Assembly: GCA_004193205.1 (NCBI GenBank)
Contig: RZUM01000003.1
Location: 434,001 to 498,000, forward strand
DNA: 64,000 nucleotides
Reading direction: 5' to 3'
Source: Gordonia sediminis
Lineage (GTDB): Bacteria; Actinomycetota; Actinomycetes; Mycobacteriales; Mycobacteriaceae
The notes below the pieces were generated by a model. The model searched no databases, had not been told where the DNA came from, and saw only the letters and a list, made by a program, of their open reading frames with translations. The position numbers and the translations under genes were made by a program. Numbering within the stretch: the first letter of the stretch is position 1; each line of letters opens with the position of its first letter. Below, piece after piece: positions 17,385-27,367 of this stretch.

Positions 17385-17419
17385 TGATGCAATGAAACAT
17401 TTTCTGTTTCATTGCATCA
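17385..17419. promoter_or_regulatory. 35-bp inverted repeat, probable TetR operator for lcp
   Basis: Perfect 15-bp arms TGATGCAATGAAACA (17385-17399) and TGTTTCATTGCATCA (17405-17419) flank a 5-bp spacer. It lies between lcp (start 17351) and the divergent TetR gene (start 17506), closer to lcp. The length is enough for two TetR dimers. It is far more AT-rich than its surroundings. Binding by the adjacent regulator is inferred. Confidence 0.8.
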
Positions 17420-17505
17420 TGAATACCACGTTGTGATGGCACTCACAAGAGGTGGGGATTGTGACGCCGGATCCGCCCGACAGTTGTTTCCGCTAGCGTG
17501 AGGAA

Positions 17506-18183
17506 GTGCCGATGGACCCAGCACCCACCGCCCCGACGACGTCGCCGACCGCGAAGTCGTTGCTCGAACGGGCCTACACCGACGCGATCACGCGAACCGA
17601 CGACGGCGACCGGACCCGCGCCCGCCTGCTGGACGCGGCCTTCGACCTGTTCTCCCGATCAGGCATCCAGCGCACCTCCATGGAAGAGGTCGCCCGGCGG
17701 GCCGGGCTGTCGCGGATCACGCTCTACCGGAAGTTCGAGACGAAGGACGCGCTGGTCGAACAACTCATCGTGCGAGAGTTCCGGCGTTACTTCGTACAGT
17801 TCCTCGGGGACATCAAGCCCGCACGCACCGCAGCCGATCGCGTGGTCGCCGGATTCGTCAGCTCGCTGAGCGCAATCTCGGGCAACCCGATCATCAGCGG
17901 CCTGCTGGAAACCGACCTGTCCCTACTGGTCGGTTCCCTCATCGGCGATGACGGCGGCATGGTGTCCACGGTGCGACAGTTCGTCGCCGGGCAGCTGCGC
18001 AGCGAGCAGGAGGCCGGCAACATCTCCCCCGACCTCGACGTCGACATGGTCGCCGAGATGATGGTGCGCATCTCGGCCTCTTTCCTGACGATCCCGAGTC
18101 AGCTCGTGGACCTGTCCGACGACGAGCAATTGGCCGCACTTGCGCGACGATTCCTCGTTCCGATGCTTGAACCCCAGAATTAA
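17506..18183 (+). CDS. TetR-family regulator, probable LcpR
   Basis: A 225-residue repressor from GTG 17506 (ATG 17512 also fits). After a 35-residue disordered head, the TetR HTH is clear: TRARLLDAAFDLFSRSGIQRTSMEEVARRAGLSRITLYRKFETKDALVEQL in outline, about residues 37-90. The C-terminal ligand-binding helices follow to residue 220. Being divergent from lcp over a 35-bp inverted repeat, it most likely represses lcp and itself, with relief by rubber-derived molecules. The role is inferred from arrangement and from published lcp-tetR pairs. Confidence 0.85.
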   Translation: MPMDPAPTAPTTSPTAKSLLERAYTDAITRTDDGDRTRARLLDAAFDLFSRSGIQRTSMEEVARRAGLSRITLYRKFETKDALVEQLIVREFRRYFVQFLGDIKPARTAADRVVAGFVSSLSAISGNPIISGLLETDLSLLVGSLIGDDGGMVSTVRQFVAGQLRSEQEAGNISPDLDVDMVAEMMVRISASFLTIPSQLVDLSDDEQLAALARRFLVPMLEPQN

Positions 18184-18184
18184 T

Positions 18185-18198
18185 TCAACGTTCGTTGA
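18185..18198. promoter_or_regulatory. TetR-type operator TCAACG-tt-CGTTGA
   Basis: A 6+6 inverted repeat with a 2-bp centre, two bases after the stop of the upstream TetR gene. It overlaps the -35 element (TTGACT at 18195-18200) of the exporter operon, so a bound repressor would block transcription. The likely partner is the TetR encoded last in this operon. Confidence 0.7.
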
Positions 18199-18230
18199 CT
18201 TTTATGGGCAAGGGCTCGTACGCTGCCCTT
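18195..18230 (+). promoter_or_regulatory. Leaderless promoter of the ABC exporter operon
   Basis: TTGACT (18195-18200), an 18-bp spacer and TACGCT (18219-18224) form a plausible sigma-70-type promoter. Six bases separate the -10 from ATG 18231, so the transcript would begin at the start codon. This decides the start of the permease gene over the in-frame ATG at 18204. Confidence 0.6.
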
Positions 18231-19292
18231 ATGCGCGCAATGATCGTCAAGGAGTTCCGCGAGCTTCGGCGCGATCGCCGCACGCTCGCACTGCTCATCG
18301 TGTTACCGCTGCTGTTGCTGGTGATCTTCGGCTACGCCGCGAATTTCTATGTGTCCTCGGCAAAAACGGCGGTGACCGGCCCGGCGGCCGAGCAGGTGGC
18401 CGCGGCCCTGCCGCCTTACTTCGATGTGACCGTGATCGCGCCCGGCGACACGCGAGACGACGCCGAAACCATGCTGCGCGAACGCAAGGTCGACGTGGCA
18501 CTCGTGACCGGACAGGACGCCACGGGGTCATCCCCGGTTCTCGCCCTGGTGGACGGGTCGAACCTGTTCTCCGCGCAGTCCACAGTGTCGATCCTCAACA
18601 AATCCGGCGGCAGCGTGACAACCGAGGTGCTGTTCAACCCCGAGCTGAAAACCTCCTGGGTGATGATCCCCGCCATCATCGGTCTGATCCTGACCTTCAT
18701 CGGAACCATCGTCACCAGCATCGGACTCGTCCGCGAACGGGAGGCGGGGACGCTCGAGCAACTCGCCGTCATGCCGATCAAACCGAGTCAGGTCATCCTC
18801 GGCAAGATCACCCCGTATTTCCTGCTCGCCTCGCTGGACATGATCGTCGTCACCGTCCTGGGCATGCTGCTGTTCGACGTCCCGTTCAACGGCAACGTCG
18901 CGGTGTTCGCGCTGGGCGCAGCCCTGTTCCTGTTCGTCGTGCTGGGTCTCGGCGTGTTCATTTCGACGGTCTCCCAGACGACCGGCCAGGCCATCCAGAC
19001 CGCGTTCTTCTTCCTGTTACCGCAGATCCTACTGTCGGGCATGATCTTTCCACTCGACGCGATGGCCGCCGGGGTGCGCTGGATCGGCTACCTGCTCCCC
19101 CTGACCTACTTCACGATGATCTCGCAGGGCGTCATGCTGCGAGCGGCACCGATCGAGTCGTTGTGGTTGCCGCTGACCGTGCTCGCGGCGATGGCGGTGA
19201 TCGTCTTCACCGGCGCCACACTGCGGTTCCGTCGCGATCTGGCCCCCGGTGTGTCGCGCTCGCATTCCGACGACACCGTCGACGCGCCATGA
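18231..19292 (+). CDS. ABC-2 type exporter permease
   Basis: A 353-residue membrane subunit of an ABC exporter. One N-terminal transmembrane helix (TLALLIVLPLLLLVIFGYAA, about 20-40) is followed by an extracytoplasmic domain of about 110 residues and five further helices from about residue 143, the ABC2_membrane_3 (YhhJ/YbhS-like) pattern. The coupling region LVREREAGTLEQLAVMPIKPSQVILGKI is typical. The start is chosen from the leaderless promoter. The gene overlaps the next by ATGA. With only one permease gene, the transporter may be a homodimer. Substrate unknown; drug or lipid export is the common role. Confidence 0.88.
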   Translation: MRAMIVKEFRELRRDRRTLALLIVLPLLLLVIFGYAANFYVSSAKTAVTGPAAEQVAAALPPYFDVTVIAPGDTRDDAETMLRERKVDVALVTGQDATGSSPVLALVDGSNLFSAQSTVSILNKSGGSVTTEVLFNPELKTSWVMIPAIIGLILTFIGTIVTSIGLVREREAGTLEQLAVMPIKPSQVILGKITPYFLLASLDMIVVTVLGMLLFDVPFNGNVAVFALGAALFLFVVLGLGVFISTVSQTTGQAIQTAFFFLLPQILLSGMIFPLDAMAAGVRWIGYLLPLTYFTMISQGVMLRAAPIESLWLPLTVLAAMAVIVFTGATLRFRRDLAPGVSRSHSDDTVDAP

Positions 19293-20131
19293 GTGCCTAC
19301 GTCCGCTCCGCCACCGTCCGCTTCGGCGACACCGTCGCCCTCGACGACGTGTCGGTGAACGTCCCGTCCGGTCAGATCGTCGCGGTGGTCGGTGGCGACG
19401 GCGCCGGCAAGTCCACGCTGCTGCGCACGCTGGCGCGCGAGGTCGCACTCGACGCCGGCACGATGAGCGCCCCGGACAAGTCCGACCTCGGACTCCTGCC
19501 GGCGGGCCCCGGTAGTTGGGCGGCGCTGACGGTGCGACAGAACCTGGAGTTCGTCGCCGGAATCTACGGCAAGTCGGGCTCCGACGCGACCGCCCGCATC
19601 GACGAGATGATCGCGCGCGCCGGACTGACCGACGCCGCCGACCGGACCGCATCGGCCCTGTCCGGAGGCATGCGCCGCAAACTCGGCGCCGCGATGGCGA
19701 TGATCCACCGCCCGTCGCTGCTGCTGCTCGACGAGCCGAGTACCGGGGTCGACCCGGTGAGCCGAATCGATCTGTGGCGCATGATCTCCGAGGCGGCGGC
19801 CGACGGTGCGGCGGTGTTGATGTCCACGACCTACCTCGACGAGGCCGAGCGCGCCGGATATCTGGTGGTTCTCGAGCGCGGCCGCATCCTCGCGCAGGGT
19901 TCCTACGACGATGTGCACCGCGGCTTCACCGGCACCATCACCCGGACCACGGACCCGGTGCGCCCGGAATGGTCGTGGCGTCGCGGGCACGAACGGCACG
20001 AGTACTGGCCGCCGGGCGCCACCCCGACCAACTCCTCGACGGTCGATCCCGATCTCGAGGACATCGTGATCGCACTGTCCCTGCGGCGGCAGCTGTCGGC
20101 CGTATCCGGTGTTTCCGAGGTCGCCTCATGA
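19289..20131 (+). CDS. ABC transporter ATP-binding protein (first)
   Basis: A 280-residue nucleotide-binding subunit. Walker A is GGDGAGKST near 35, the ABC signature ALSGGMRRKLG is near 126, and Walker B LLLLDEPSTGVDP is near 145; the H-loop position reads STTYLDEAERAG, with Tyr where His is usual. It begins inside the stop of the permease gene (ATGA) and is coupled to a second ATPase. The pair looks like the two halves of YbhF-type double ATPases encoded separately. Confidence 0.88.
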   Translation: MSAYVRSATVRFGDTVALDDVSVNVPSGQIVAVVGGDGAGKSTLLRTLAREVALDAGTMSAPDKSDLGLLPAGPGSWAALTVRQNLEFVAGIYGKSGSDATARIDEMIARAGLTDAADRTASALSGGMRRKLGAAMAMIHRPSLLLLDEPSTGVDPVSRIDLWRMISEAAADGAAVLMSTTYLDEAERAGYLVVLERGRILAQGSYDDVHRGFTGTITRTTDPVRPEWSWRRGHERHEYWPPGATPTNSSTVDPDLEDIVIALSLRRQLSAVSGVSEVAS

Positions 20132-20994
20132 GCACCGGGATCATCCGCTCACAGGAGGTCACCCGACGCTTCGGTGATTTCACCGCGGTCGACACCGTGA
20201 CGATGAAGATCGAACCCGGCGAGGTGGTGGGCCTGCTCGGCGCCAACGGCGCCGGCAAGACCACCCTCATCCGCATGCTTCTCGGGCTGTTGCGACCCAG
20301 CAGCGGCGTGGTGACTCTTTTCGACGGACCACCCGACCGGTCGCGTCGTGCCCGGCTGGGGTACGTCCCACAGAACCTCGGGCTCTATCAGGACCTGACC
20401 GTCGCCGAGAACCTCGCGTTCTCGACGGGAGCCTATGGTGTGGCGGCACCGGAACTCCCACCCGATCTGCGGGCGTCGTCGGACACGCTGGTGGGTGCGC
20501 TGCCCCTGGGTGCGCAACGCCGCGTCGCCTTCCTCGCCGCATTGGCCCACACGCCGGTGGCGCTGGTCCTCGACGAACCCACCTCGGGGGTCGACGCACT
20601 GTCCCGGGCCCGGTTGTGGGACACCATCCGCGCCGAAGCCGACCGCGGAGCGGGGGTTCTGGTGACCACCCACTACATGGAGGAGGCACAGGAATGCGAC
20701 CGCCTGCTGCTCATGTCGAACGGGCTGCTGGTCGGCCAGGGCAGCGAATCCGACGTCATCGGTGACACGCGCGCAGTCGCGGTCACCACCGACGACTGGG
20801 CGCAGGCGTTCGGCGCGCTCAACGCGGCCGGGGTTCCGGTGATCCTGTCGGGCCGGTCGATCCGCGTCGCGGACACCGATCCCGATGTCGCGCACCGTGT
20901 CCTGGCCGATGCCGGGATCCCGGCGGCGGTCCGTCCGGTCGCGGCCACGCTCGAAGAGCGGATGCTCGTGCTGGCGCGCGCCGCCGATCGATGA
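20128..20994 (+). CDS. ABC transporter ATP-binding protein (second, degenerate signature)
   Basis: A 288-residue nucleotide-binding subunit coupled to the first by ATGA. Walker A GANGAGKTT (near 38), Q-loop GYVPQNLGLYQDLTV, Walker B ALVLDEPTSGVD and H-loop VTTHYMEEAQECD are intact. The signature region reads ALPLGAQRR instead of the usual LSGGQ-type sequence, so one of the two composite ATP sites in a heterodimer would be degenerate. The C-terminal 80 residues form a small regulatory-like domain. It ends overlapping the start of the operon's TetR gene. Confidence 0.85.
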   Translation: MSTGIIRSQEVTRRFGDFTAVDTVTMKIEPGEVVGLLGANGAGKTTLIRMLLGLLRPSSGVVTLFDGPPDRSRRARLGYVPQNLGLYQDLTVAENLAFSTGAYGVAAPELPPDLRASSDTLVGALPLGAQRRVAFLAALAHTPVALVLDEPTSGVDALSRARLWDTIRAEADRGAGVLVTTHYMEEAQECDRLLLMSNGLLVGQGSESDVIGDTRAVAVTTDDWAQAFGALNAAGVPVILSGRSIRVADTDPDVAHRVLADAGIPAAVRPVAATLEERMLVLARAADR

Positions 20995-21626
20995 TGGCCG
21001 GCCGGGCCCGGGGCCGGCCCCGGCTGGGCACCGACGACCCCAACCGGCGCGAGACCATCCTGGCCGCGGCGCGTGAACTGTTCGCCGACCGCGGATTCGA
21101 GCGAACCACGATGCGGGCCATCGGATCCCGGGCCGGTGTCGACCCCGCGCTCATCCACCACTATTTCGGCAACAAGGACGCACTCGTCGTCGAGGCACTG
21201 CGTCCCGATATCGATCCCGCCGACGTTTTCGGGGGGCTGTCGGCGTTTCTTCCGCAGCCGGGCACCGAGTTCATCACCCGGGTGCTGCACGTCTGGGAGG
21301 ACGACGGACCCCGCCGCGACCGGGCCGTCGCACTGTTGCGGATCGCGGTGACCCATCCCGAGATCGGCGAGGCCCTCAGCCTGTTCTTCCTCGGGATCGC
21401 GCACACGGCGCTGGGCGCGTGCGTCTCCGACGACCGGCGCGACCTCCGGCTGGCGCTCATCGCCGGTCAGATCGTCGGTCTCGTCTTGTTGCGACACGTG
21501 ATCCGGCAACCGGACATCGCCGGGGCGGGCCTCGACGACCTCGCGGTCCGTGTCGGACCCGTCATCGACCACTATCTGTCGGCGCAGGACCCCGACGTCT
21601 CCGGGCTCGGAGACGTCACGGGGTGA
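20991..21626 (+). CDS. TetR-family regulator of the ABC exporter operon
   Basis: A 211-residue TetR repressor. The HTH is NRRETILAAARELFADRGFERTTMRAIGSRAGVDPALIHHYFGNKDALV in outline, residues about 17-65, followed by a helical ligand domain resembling the TetR_C group of CecR-like regulators. It is the last gene of the permease-ATPase-ATPase-TetR operon, joined by ATGA, and probably binds the TCAACG-tt-CGTTGA operator at the operon promoter, giving autoregulated export. The E. coli cecR-ybhGFSR operon is a comparable case. The inducer is unknown. Confidence 0.87.
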   Translation: MMAGRARGRPRLGTDDPNRRETILAAARELFADRGFERTTMRAIGSRAGVDPALIHHYFGNKDALVVEALRPDIDPADVFGGLSAFLPQPGTEFITRVLHVWEDDGPRRDRAVALLRIAVTHPEIGEALSLFFLGIAHTALGACVSDDRRDLRLALIAGQIVGLVLLRHVIRQPDIAGAGLDDLAVRVGPVIDHYLSAQDPDVSGLGDVTG

Positions 21627-21643
21627 GCCGGGCGACTCGACGC

Positions 21644-22540
21644 TCACCCACGTCGGGTCGTTCCCCGAAGGTCACCGAGCACACGTCGCGCCTCGTCGAG
21701 GCGGTCGCGCGAGTCCCGGACGACTTGTGATGCCCGCTGATGCTCGTCGTGGGTCGCCTCCGCCAGCCTGCGGGCGAATCGGAGCTCGTCGTCGCAGCGC
21801 GCCAACTCGGCGCGCAGCGACTCGGCTCGCTCGGCGAGTTCCGCGACTCGTTGCTCGGCGGCATCGAGTTCGTTTCGGCGTCGCTCGACGGCAGCATCCG
21901 CGTCCCGGGCCACCGCTTCGGCCATCCCCACGGCGGCGCGGGCCGCCTCGATCTGTTCGGCCGAGACTGTCGCGGGCACCTCACTCTCCGAACCCTGACC
22001 GGTGGACTTCGGTTCGGCGCGTTGCCCGGGATCGTCGTCGGACTGCTCGGCTACCACGAACACCGCGGCGGGTCCGAAACCGCTGTATTCGGCAGCCGCT
22101 GTCAGACGGCCACGGCGAACGGCGTCCGCGACCCGATCATCGGCGAGGGCGGCACGCAGGGTCTGGGTGACCTCCCGGCCCGCCGCCTCGCTGAGCGTTG
22201 CGTCGTGCACACCGGCGACCTTCGCCACGGCCGCCACCGATCGAGTGATCAGTTCGGCTCGGCGGGCCGACAGCGTCCGCATCAGCGCTGCGGACGCGCG
22301 GCGCTGCGCGCCCGCGAGTTCGGACCCCAGGGTGAGGAGATCGTCGACACCGTCCGGGTCCTCATGAGCCCACTGATTGATCGCCCAGGCCGCGAGTGTG
22401 GGCCGCCGCAGTTGTGCGACGCTCTGCGCGAGTCGACGTTCCCCGTCACCCCGAAGCGTCTTCACGAACTCGCCTCGTCGGCGAACGAACTCGCGCGGGG
22501 GAAGACCGTAGAGTTCATCGGCGATCCGCTCGAAGTCCAC
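21644..22540 (-). CDS. Actinobacterial coiled-coil protein of unknown function
   Basis: A 298-residue soluble protein without signal peptide. The first half is a compact helical domain (MDFERIADELYGLPPREFVRRRGEFVKTLR, then RRPTLAAWAINQW). From about 190 to 290 it is a long charged coiled coil (heptads of Ala/Glu/Arg, e.g. AEQRVAELAERAESLRAELAR). The N-terminal signature seems shared among Mycobacteriales, but I know of no function. It converges on the TetR gene 17 bases away and is divergent from the LysE gene. Confidence 0.75.
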   Translation of the reverse strand: MDFERIADELYGLPPREFVRRRGEFVKTLRGDGERRLAQSVAQLRRPTLAAWAINQWAHEDPDGVDDLLTLGSELAGAQRRASAALMRTLSARRAELITRSVAAVAKVAGVHDATLSEAAGREVTQTLRAALADDRVADAVRRGRLTAAAEYSGFGPAAVFVVAEQSDDDPGQRAEPKSTGQGSESEVPATVSAEQIEAARAAVGMAEAVARDADAAVERRRNELDAAEQRVAELAERAESLRAELARCDDELRFARRLAEATHDEHQRASQVVRDSRDRLDEARRVLGDLRGTTRRG

Positions 22541-22632
22541 TACCGACCTCCCACCGCCCGCGCACCGGGCCGACCGGGTACCGGGCTGTGTGTCGGCCGC
22601 GTTTGTCTTGTTACTACCCTCGTCGCGTGCAG

Positions 22633-23247
22633 ATGTCGACCTGGCTGGCGTTGCTGACGGCGTGCCTACTGATCAGCTTCACCCCAGGAGCGGGCGCGAT
22701 CAACACCATGACCAACTCGCTCAACGTGGGGTTCCGTCGCGCCATCTGGGGAGTCCTGGGACAGCAGGCCGCCCTGCTGATCCAGTTGCTGATCGTGGCG
22801 GCGGGGCTGGGTGTGATCATCTCGCAATCACCCGCGCTGTTCGCCGTCATCCGCTATGTGGGGGCGGCCTACCTCGTCTACCTCGGTGTCCGACAGTTCC
22901 TCCGTCGACCGGATGTCTCCGATGAGGTGACGATGGTCCTCGCCGCCGAGTCGCGGTGGTCGATGTTTCAGCGCGGGCTGTGGGTGAACCTGCTCAATCC
23001 CAAGGCGATCGTCTTCCTGTTGGCGTTCGTCCCCGGTTTCATCCGTGCCGACGGTTCCCTGATCCATCAGTACGCGATCGTCGCCGCCACGATCGTGATC
23101 GTGGACATCGTCGTCATGTGGTTGTTCTTCGCTCTCATCGCGCGGGGTTTCCGTCGTGTCACCCGCAGCGCACGTGGGCAGCGGAACCTCAACCGGCTGT
23201 TCGGGTCGCTCTTCGTGGCCGTCGGGATTCTCCTCGCCGTCGCATGA
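22633..23247 (+). CDS. LysE/RhtB-family amino acid exporter
   Basis: A 204-residue inner-membrane exporter with about six transmembrane helices. LISFTPGAGAINTMTNSLNVGFRRAIWGVLGQ near the start is the family signature (normally TPGP), with VRYVGAAYLVYLGVRQ and WVNLLNPKAIVFLLAFVPGF as the second and third conserved blocks. A GTG six bases upstream (22627) is an alternative start. The gene ends in an ATGA overlap with the MBL gene. Export of a small amino acid or derivative is the family role. Confidence 0.87.
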   Translation: MSTWLALLTACLLISFTPGAGAINTMTNSLNVGFRRAIWGVLGQQAALLIQLLIVAAGLGVIISQSPALFAVIRYVGAAYLVYLGVRQFLRRPDVSDEVTMVLAAESRWSMFQRGLWVNLLNPKAIVFLLAFVPGFIRADGSLIHQYAIVAATIVIVDIVVMWLFFALIARGFRRVTRSARGQRNLNRLFGSLFVAVGILLAVA

Positions 23248-24179
23248 TTACCCTGAGACCATGCGTGACCGTGAATCGATGGCCTGATCCGATGGCTGCC
23301 TTGGCCGAAGAGCACTACGACCGGGTCACCGTCTTGGCCTCCGGTCATCGCGGCGTGTATCCCTACGGCAACACCGTGGTGGTGCGGGGCTCGGAGGCCA
23401 CGCTCGTCGTCGACCCGTCGCTCGAGGTCGACCACGACCCGGTCGGCGCCGATGTGGTGATGATCAGTCACGCGCACGAAGACCACATCGCCGGCCTCAA
23501 GCACTTCCGGTCGGCGATCCGCGCGCACACCGCCGATGTCGGCGCCGTCCGGTCCCTCGCGGCCTTGCTCGACGGCTACGGCCTCACTCCGCAGGAACGT
23601 CTTGCCGTCGGTCGCGGCTTCGCCGACCAGTTCGATCTCCCAGACGGATTCCCGGACGCCGTCGGGGTCGAGGCGGGTCACGTCTTCGACCTCGGCGACG
23701 TCACGGCCACGGTGATCCACCTTCCCGGCCACACCGCCGGTCACTGCGGAGTCCTGGTCGAACCCACCGGATTCTTCTACATCGCCGACATCGATCTGAC
23801 CTCGTTCGGACCCATGTATGGGGATGTCGGTAGCAGCGTCGACGACTACCTGGCGTCCTTGGACCGCGTCCGGACCATCGACGCCCGCTGGTACGGCACC
23901 TTCCACCAGAAGGGCGTCGTGGAGGGCGCTGAGGAGTTCCGTCGCCGACTCGACGACTTCGCGGCGGTCATCGGACGCCGCGAGGAACGGCTGCTGGATT
24001 TCCTCGATCGCCCCCGATCGGTGGCCGAGATCGTCACTCATCGGCTCGTCTACCGCCCGCATGTGGAACTGCCCTTCGTCGACGCGGTCGAGCGACGCAC
24101 CGCGCAACTGCACCTCGCGCGGCTGATGCGGCACGGACAGGTCGTCGAGGCCGACGACGAGACGTTTGTCCGCACCTAA
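23244..24179 (+). CDS. MBL-fold metallohydrolase
   Basis: A 311-residue metallo-beta-lactamase-fold hydrolase. Metal ligands are seen in ISHAHEDHIAG (HxHxDH, about residue 75), LPGHTAGHCGVL, and the bridging Asp in YIADIDLTSFGP; a late His lies in WYGTFHQKGVV. The C-terminal 90 residues form a winged-helix-like domain (RREERLLDFL..RSVAEIVTHRLVY) seen in LACTB2/glyoxalase II-like enzymes. ATG 23244 is coupled to the exporter gene; ATG 23292 would give a shorter protein starting MAALAEEHYDRV. The substrate is unknown, perhaps a thioester. Confidence 0.82.
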   Translation: MITLRPCVTVNRWPDPMAALAEEHYDRVTVLASGHRGVYPYGNTVVVRGSEATLVVDPSLEVDHDPVGADVVMISHAHEDHIAGLKHFRSAIRAHTADVGAVRSLAALLDGYGLTPQERLAVGRGFADQFDLPDGFPDAVGVEAGHVFDLGDVTATVIHLPGHTAGHCGVLVEPTGFFYIADIDLTSFGPMYGDVGSSVDDYLASLDRVRTIDARWYGTFHQKGVVEGAEEFRRRLDDFAAVIGRREERLLDFLDRPRSVAEIVTHRLVYRPHVELPFVDAVERRTAQLHLARLMRHGQVVEADDETFVRT

Positions 24180-24269
24180 GTGGTCCCGAGACACGCACTG
24201 GTGACGAGCCGGCGGCGGTCTGCTCGAAAGCAACCCGAAACAGCGTGCGTGCGTGCAAGGATCGGGACC

Positions 24270-24494
24270 ATGAGCGAGCACACATATCGAGTCATCGAGG
24301 TCGTCGGCTCCTCGCCCGACGGAACCGACGCCGCCATCGCGAATGCGATCGCCCGGGTCGCCCAGACCACCCGCAACGTCGAGTGGTTCGAGGTCGTCGG
24401 CACCCGCGGCCACATTGTCGACGGCGCGGTCGCGCACACCCAGGTGACCCTCAAGGTCGGGTTCAGAATCGACCCCGCGGATTCCGACGGATAG
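24270..24494 (+). CDS. Dodecin flavin-binding protein
   Basis: A 74-residue protein that assembles into hollow dodecamers storing flavin. The whole sequence follows the family: TYRVIEVVGSSPDGTDAAIANAIARVAQTTRNVEWFEVV, then VAHTQVTLKVGFRI; the conserved Trp (W39) that stacks on flavin is present. It lies between the MBL gene and furA-katG, which suits a role in flavin or redox protection, though co-regulation is not shown. Confidence 0.93.
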   Translation: MSEHTYRVIEVVGSSPDGTDAAIANAIARVAQTTRNVEWFEVVGTRGHIVDGAVAHTQVTLKVGFRIDPADSDG

Positions 24495-24536
24495 CAGCCC
24501 GCGACCTCCGAATCCGGCACGATTTTCGACAAAGTC

Positions 24537-24571
24537 TTGACTGAGTCCAGAAAAGCAGCACAATTGTGTGC
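24537..24571 (+). promoter_or_regulatory. furA promoter and probable FurA site
   Basis: TTGACT (24537-24542), a 16-bp spacer and CACAAT (24559-24564) precede GTG 24572 by seven bases. The AT-rich stretch CTTGACTGAGTCCAGAAAAG closely resembles the mycobacterial furA promoter, where FurA binds and the mRNA is leaderless. The resemblance is from memory and not tested. Confidence 0.75.
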
Positions 24572-25015
24572 GTGCCGTCACACTCCGAGTTCGCAGAGCG
24601 GTTGCGTCATGCGGATCTGCGGGTGACCCGCCCGCGGGTTGCCGTACTCGACGCCGTGAGCGCACTGCCCCACGCCGACACCGACACGATCGTCAGTGCG
24701 GTCCGCGCCGGACTACCCGAGGTCTCCCGGCAGGCGATCTACGACGTGCTCCGCGCGTTGACGAGCGCCGGACTGGTCCGCCGCATCCAACCATCCGGTC
24801 ACGTGGCCCGCTACGAGTCACGTGTCGGCGACAACCACCACCACGTCGTCTGTCGGTCCTGCGGGATCATCGCCGACGTCGACTGCGCCGTCGGAGAGGC
24901 CCCCTGCCTCACGCCGTCGGACCCACAAGGCTTCGTCCTCGACGAGGCGGAGGTCATCTACTGGGGTCTGTGCGCAGACTGCGCATCCCCTCTCACTTCG
25001 GGATCACGCCCGTGA
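24572..25015 (+). CDS. furA: Fur-family redox regulator of katG
   Basis: A 147-residue metal-dependent repressor that senses peroxide and controls itself and katG. The winged HTH is VTRPRVAVLDAVSALPHADTDTIVSAV with VSRQAIYDVLRALTSAGLVRR. Metal-binding parts are DNHHHVVCRSCGIIADVDC near 90-110 and a final GLCADCA. GTG 24572 is preferred as a leaderless start seven bases after the -10; GTG 24566 would add Met-Cys. The downstream katG start is 35 bases away with its own ribosome binding site. Confidence 0.92.
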   Translation: MPSHSEFAERLRHADLRVTRPRVAVLDAVSALPHADTDTIVSAVRAGLPEVSRQAIYDVLRALTSAGLVRRIQPSGHVARYESRVGDNHHHVVCRSCGIIADVDCAVGEAPCLTPSDPQGFVLDEAEVIYWGLCADCASPLTSGSRP

Positions 25016-25026
25016 TCTCAGTCTGA

Positions 25027-27285
<2,259 letters not shown>

Positions 27286-27299
27286 GATCTACCTGCGAT

Positions 27300-27330
27300 G
27301 TGCCCCCTCCGGCCAGGCCGGAGGGGGCAC
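27300..27330. terminator. Strong hairpin between katG and a convergent gene
   Basis: Perfect 13-bp arms GTGCCCCCTCCGG (27300-27312) and CCGGAGGGGGCAC (27318-27330) with a 5-nt loop, 15 bases after the katG stop. It can serve both strands. Confidence 0.88.
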
Positions 27331-27367
27331 GTTCGTGAGTGCGCCGCACACGACGCAGGGAAAGTCT

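Noticed and set aside
18204-18230. ATG 18204 or TTG 18195 as start of the ABC permease
   Set aside because: These lie inside the predicted promoter (-35 to -10); ATG 18231 is at the expected transcription start.
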